DNA of 34,872 bases from Bacteroidales bacterium (lineage in GTDB: Bacteria > Bacteroidota > Bacteroidia > Bacteroidales > UBA932), in the NCBI GenBank assembly GCA_017617655.1, contig JAFZVU010000086.1, positions 1-34,872 of the forward strand, read 5' to 3'. The notes below the pieces were generated by a model. The model was not told the DNA's origin and did not search any database. It was given only the letters and a program-made list of their open reading frames with translations. Below, one piece after another: positions 32,261-34,872 of this stretch. Numbering within the stretch: position 1 is the first letter of the stretch; every line of letters begins with the position of its first letter. A program made the position numbers and the translations under genes.

Positions 32261-33076
32261 CTACTCAGGTTTACAAGGTGAGGGATGAATTCCGCACTTG
32301 AATGACACTATCTCTCCGATTTTGTAGATATACCTCAATCCGAGAAAGAATATGTTGGAGTACACCCCGTTTTCCTTTAATGCCCGCTGATGGTCGCTGT
32401 TTATTTGCCTGTGACTTCTTAGCCCGGAATTGCTCGCGCCACCATAACGCATGGTTACGAAGTCTTTATTGACGTATTGTGTCTTTATCTGTCCTACGAA
32501 TATTGTCCTGACAAGAAACTCGAAGTCGGCGGCAACCTTGTATGAAGAATCGTAATAATCGTTGCTTCCACCGACCTTGAAACGCTCGTATGTCGCTTTC
32601 TTGCAGTAGAACGAAGGATGGGCAGGCATATACCCGAAACGCATCAAGCTCCTTCTGAACAATCTGCTTGAGTAATATCTCACAATTTTCGAGGTGTCGT
32701 CAGCCTTGACATAGTGTATGTCACCATAAATGGCATCAATGTCAGCATTCTGCTCAAAATTGCTTGCGACGGTCTGCAGAATATCCGACGATGTGTAGAA
32801 ATCATCCGAGTTCAATATGCCTACCACTTCGCCTGAAGCAAGCTTTATCCCCTGATTCATTGCGTCGTAGATCCCTTTGTCGAGAGAAGATATCAGTTTC
32901 ATCCGTCCCTCAAACTTCGGCTCATACTCACGACAGATATCCAGTGTGTCATCCGTTGAGCCACCATCCTTGATGACAAGTTCATAGTCAGGATAATCCT
33001 GCCGGAGAACACTCTCAAGAGTATCCCTCAAAGTAGCCCCGCTATTTAATGTCGCCGTGACAACAGATATCTTCAT
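32261..33076 (-). CDS. GT2 family glycosyltransferase
   Basis: 271 residues, GT-A fold. Visible: ISVVTATLNSGATLRDTLESVL, KDGGSTDDTLDI, the SSLDKGIYDAMNQGIKLASGEVVGILNSDDFY stretch with the metal-binding DD, and YMPAHPSFYCKK with AADFEFLVR as the likely catalytic-base region. It resembles enzymes of capsule or LPS O-unit assembly; the sugar is unknown. It is the last gene of the right-edge polysaccharide unit, 20 bases after another GT2 gene. Base composition is lower in GC than the rest of the window. Confidence 0.88.
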   Translation of the reverse strand: MKISVVTATLNSGATLRDTLESVLRQDYPDYELVIKDGGSTDDTLDICREYEPKFEGRMKLISSLDKGIYDAMNQGIKLASGEVVGILNSDDFYTSSDILQTVASNFEQNADIDAIYGDIHYVKADDTSKIVRYYSSRLFRRSLMRFGYMPAHPSFYCKKATYERFKVGGSNDYYDSSYKVAADFEFLVRTIFVGQIKTQYVNKDFVTMRYGGASNSGLRSHRQINSDHQRALKENGVYSNIFFLGLRYIYKIGEIVSFKCGIHPSPCKPE

Positions 33077-33096
33077 GAGTCAAAACTAGTCAGTTA

Positions 33097-34041
33097 CTAG
33101 GATAAAGTGATGTCCCAATTATCCTTGAGGTATGCTTTTAATGCTTGTTTTCCTTCCGGGGTCTCGGCATTCAGATTATTGGCTTTCAGCCATTTCTTCG
33201 CCTCAAGGATATTTGCATCAACAAGAGTGCGATACCACCATCCTTGAAGGAAAGCGAACAGGAAGCCTTCTTTGCCGTCTATGAATCCCCCTCGCAGGAA
33301 GTAGCGATAGATGAAGTATGCAAACGAGCGCCAGAACAGGGGAAGGCGGTTATACCTGCTCTTTGTATTATGTTTTTCTGCTGCCTGCGCGCCCAAATGC
33401 AAATCTTTGTCTGGATCTGCCGACGAAAGACTATAGGTTTCGTTCAGTATCTCAACAGCCTCACGATGGGCATAATTAATATGCTTTTTACAAAATTCCG
33501 AGACAGATATCAATGAATGGTCACAGAAATCATTGTCAAGAACAACCGAACGTCCTTCCTTCAAAGTGATGTGTTCATCCATCAAACGAGCATCATAACG
33601 TCCATAGCCAGTACGGAACATACGCATCATAATGACCGGATATATGCCATGCTTAACCCATTTCCCCATGAAAATATGCCGCCGTTTGAACTCTATGCCT
33701 GTCACATCCTCAGGCATTTCATGCAACTTTTGCTTCAATTCCTCCACTAATTCTGGCAACAGATACTCATCAGCATCAATTCTCAGCACCCATTCCGTGT
33801 CAATTTTTAGGTTGTCAATAGCCCAGTTGAACTGCTCAGCCTGATTCCCGGGATATTTATGCTCGACAACCTCGACATTGGAGGTCCTGCCATTGAAACT
33901 CTCTGCAATCTCTCGTGTACGGTCAGTTGAAGGACTATCAACAATAATCACCTTCTTCGAGAAAGAGCAGACATTCTCCAAACAGCGGGCTATGTGTATT
34001 TCCTCATTATATGTGAGAACTATGGTTGTAATGTCAAGCAT
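33097..34041 (-). CDS. GT2 family glycosyltransferase, LPS-core WaaE/KdtX-like
   Basis: 314 residues. The N-terminal catalytic half shows TTIVLTYNEEIHIARCLENV, IIVDSPSTDRTREIA (usually DSFSTDGT), EQFNWAID and VLRIDADEYLLPEL with the DAD metal motif. The second half contains FKRRHIFMGKWVKHGIYPV and DARLMDEH. The C-terminal part includes the aromatic YFLRGGFIDGKEGFLFAFLQGWWY segment, typical of WaaE-like enzymes, which probably lies at the membrane. It adds a sugar to LPS core or an O-unit. It is 6 bases after the acetyltransferase gene in a low-GC operon. Confidence 0.88.
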   Translation of the reverse strand: MLDITTIVLTYNEEIHIARCLENVCSFSKKVIIVDSPSTDRTREIAESFNGRTSNVEVVEHKYPGNQAEQFNWAIDNLKIDTEWVLRIDADEYLLPELVEELKQKLHEMPEDVTGIEFKRRHIFMGKWVKHGIYPVIMMRMFRTGYGRYDARLMDEHITLKEGRSVVLDNDFCDHSLISVSEFCKKHINYAHREAVEILNETYSLSSADPDKDLHLGAQAAEKHNTKSRYNRLPLFWRSFAYFIYRYFLRGGFIDGKEGFLFAFLQGWWYRTLVDANILEAKKWLKANNLNAETPEGKQALKAYLKDNWDITLS

Positions 34042-34047
34042 GACCGT

Positions 34048-34605
34048 TTATGATTTTACCTCTCTGTTCTTTATGAATTTTGCGGGATTACCTCCGACTA
34101 TCGTCCATGGCTCTACATCCTTATATACGCTGGCAGTAGCACCCACGACGGCTCCTTGACCGATTGTGACTCCCATACCAATAAATGCCCTTACCCCAAT
34201 CCAAGCCTGATCTTCAATAACGATCGGAGCTGTTATAAGCGGATTCAGAGGATCTGTTACATCATGACTGGCTGTACATAGATATGCACCTTGAGATACC
34301 GTAGTATTAGCCCCGATAGATATTGGAGCGACATTATAACATTCCACATCGCCTGCAAGACATGAATAATCTCCCATTGTAAGGAATGGAGGATAATAGA
34401 TCTTTGCCGTACTGTACACATGGGCCGTTTTGGCAATTTTGGCCCCGAACAGTCGCAAAAGGAAGTTTTTCCAGCCTTTACCGAAACTTCTGGGCAACCA
34501 CCTTGCACACAATGTCCATGTTATGCTCCACAAAAGACGAATAACCTGATGCTTTCGCCCCAGATGATTCTCATATTTTGATAAATCGATTTTCGTTTCT
34601 GTCAT
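34048..34605 (-). CDS. Hexapeptide-repeat (LbH) O-acetyltransferase, WcaF-like
   Basis: 185 residues. An N-terminal helical part (HQVIRLLWSITWTLCARWLP) is followed by a left-handed beta-helix with imperfect hexapeptides: AKIAKTAHVYSTAKIYYPPFLTMGD, ISIGANTTVSQGAYLC and VIEDQAWIGVRAFIGMGVTIGQGAVVGATA. The catalytic histidine is probably in TASHDVTDP. The end (PWTIVGGNPAKFIKNR) is typical of serine/sugar O-acetyltransferases of polysaccharide loci. I chose the ATG at 34605; a TTG four codons upstream is less likely. It starts 15 bases after the membrane acyltransferase stop. Confidence 0.88.
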   Translation of the reverse strand: MTETKIDLSKYENHLGRKHQVIRLLWSITWTLCARWLPRSFGKGWKNFLLRLFGAKIAKTAHVYSTAKIYYPPFLTMGDYSCLAGDVECYNVAPISIGANTTVSQGAYLCTASHDVTDPLNPLITAPIVIEDQAWIGVRAFIGMGVTIGQGAVVGATASVYKDVEPWTIVGGNPAKFIKNREVKS

Positions 34606-34620
34606 ATTCAAGTTCAATTA

Positions 34621-34872
34621 TTATTTTGTCCCTTGCCCTTGGTATAGCCTGGAGTATATATTCTTCCCTGCAATGATGCGAGACAACGACAATCTGTCGA
34701 ACAATGCCGCACATAACAGGCAAAGGGACACTACCAATGCCAAACTGAACAGCGTCCAAAGAATGGCAGTTTTATCAAAGGCAAAGATGGGTGCATAAAA
34801 CTTTGTAAATACTGTAAATAACGGGGAGAAAACTAAAATTGCCAAAGAATTTCTTCCTATATATGCAATAAA
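34621..34872 (-). CDS. Acyltransferase-3 family membrane protein, C-terminal fragment
   Basis: Open from the window edge to TAA, giving 83 residues. It begins FIAYIGRNSLAILVFSP, the last-but-one membrane helix region of acyltransferase-3 (fucose/sugar O-acetylase) proteins, where GRNSL is characteristic. A second hydrophobic stretch (TAILWTLFSLALVVSLCLLCAALF) and a basic cytoplasmic tail follow. The catalytic N-terminal histidine is outside the window. It is the first visible gene of the polysaccharide unit transcribed leftward. Confidence 0.7.
   Translation of the reverse strand, partial: FIAYIGRNSLAILVFSPLFTVFTKFYAPIFAFDKTAILWTLFSLALVVSLCLLCAALFDRLSLSRIIAGKNIYSRLYQGQGTK

Overview
The window comes from a Bacteroidota chromosome, most likely a gut-type Bacteroidales. 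Evidence: repeated TAnnTTTG promoter elements, several with a TTG or TTTG box about 20 bases upstream; almost no Shine-Dalgarno sites; and Bacteroidota-typical genes (GH97, a KDO-8-P phosphatase of the Bacteroidota form, DUF1080 and C69 proteins). Base composition is GC-rich by eye, except for the last 2.6 kb. A sulfonolipid-type operon would fit an Alistipes- or Odoribacter-like member, but taxonomy cannot be fixed from this sequence alone.

Layout. 1-3300: the end of pckA, a shared terminator, asnA, a divergent stand-alone homocysteine methyltransferase, and a two-gene minus-strand unit of unknown function. 3320-6303: a coupled operon mtnA / MBL hydrolase / kdsC / maf. 6379-6951: an orphan lipoprotein. 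7086-16875: a long housekeeping operon valS-tatA-tatC-ABC-F-rlmB-polA-rsmG, whose Pol I has lost its proofreading residues. 16891-20287: rpmH with its own promoter inside rsmG, then a PASTA protein, rluD and an MTA/SAH deaminase.

20306-24672 (minus strand) is the most interesting part. Four genes that overlap or nearly touch encode a VOC protein, an alpha-oxoamine synthase, a threonine-synthase-like PLP enzyme and a short-chain reductase. The last three match the logic of sulfonolipid (capnine) synthesis: cysteate synthase, cysteate fatty-acyl transferase, 3-keto reductase. Divergent from it runs a second coupled operon: an AraC-type regulator with two predicted membrane helices, a GT4 glycosyltransferase, a DUF1080 lipoprotein, an M15 peptidase and a GH97 glycosidase. 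The 169-base gap between the two operons holds back-to-back promoters and several perfect inverted repeats, including four TTGTAA sites.

30097-34872: a small outer-membrane protein, a terminator shared with a C69 dipeptidase, then the distal part of a lower-GC surface-polysaccharide locus (two GT2 enzymes, a hexapeptide acetyltransferase and the end of an acyltransferase-3 protein). I found no tRNA, rRNA, CRISPR array or insertion sequence. No gap between genes exceeds 300 bases.
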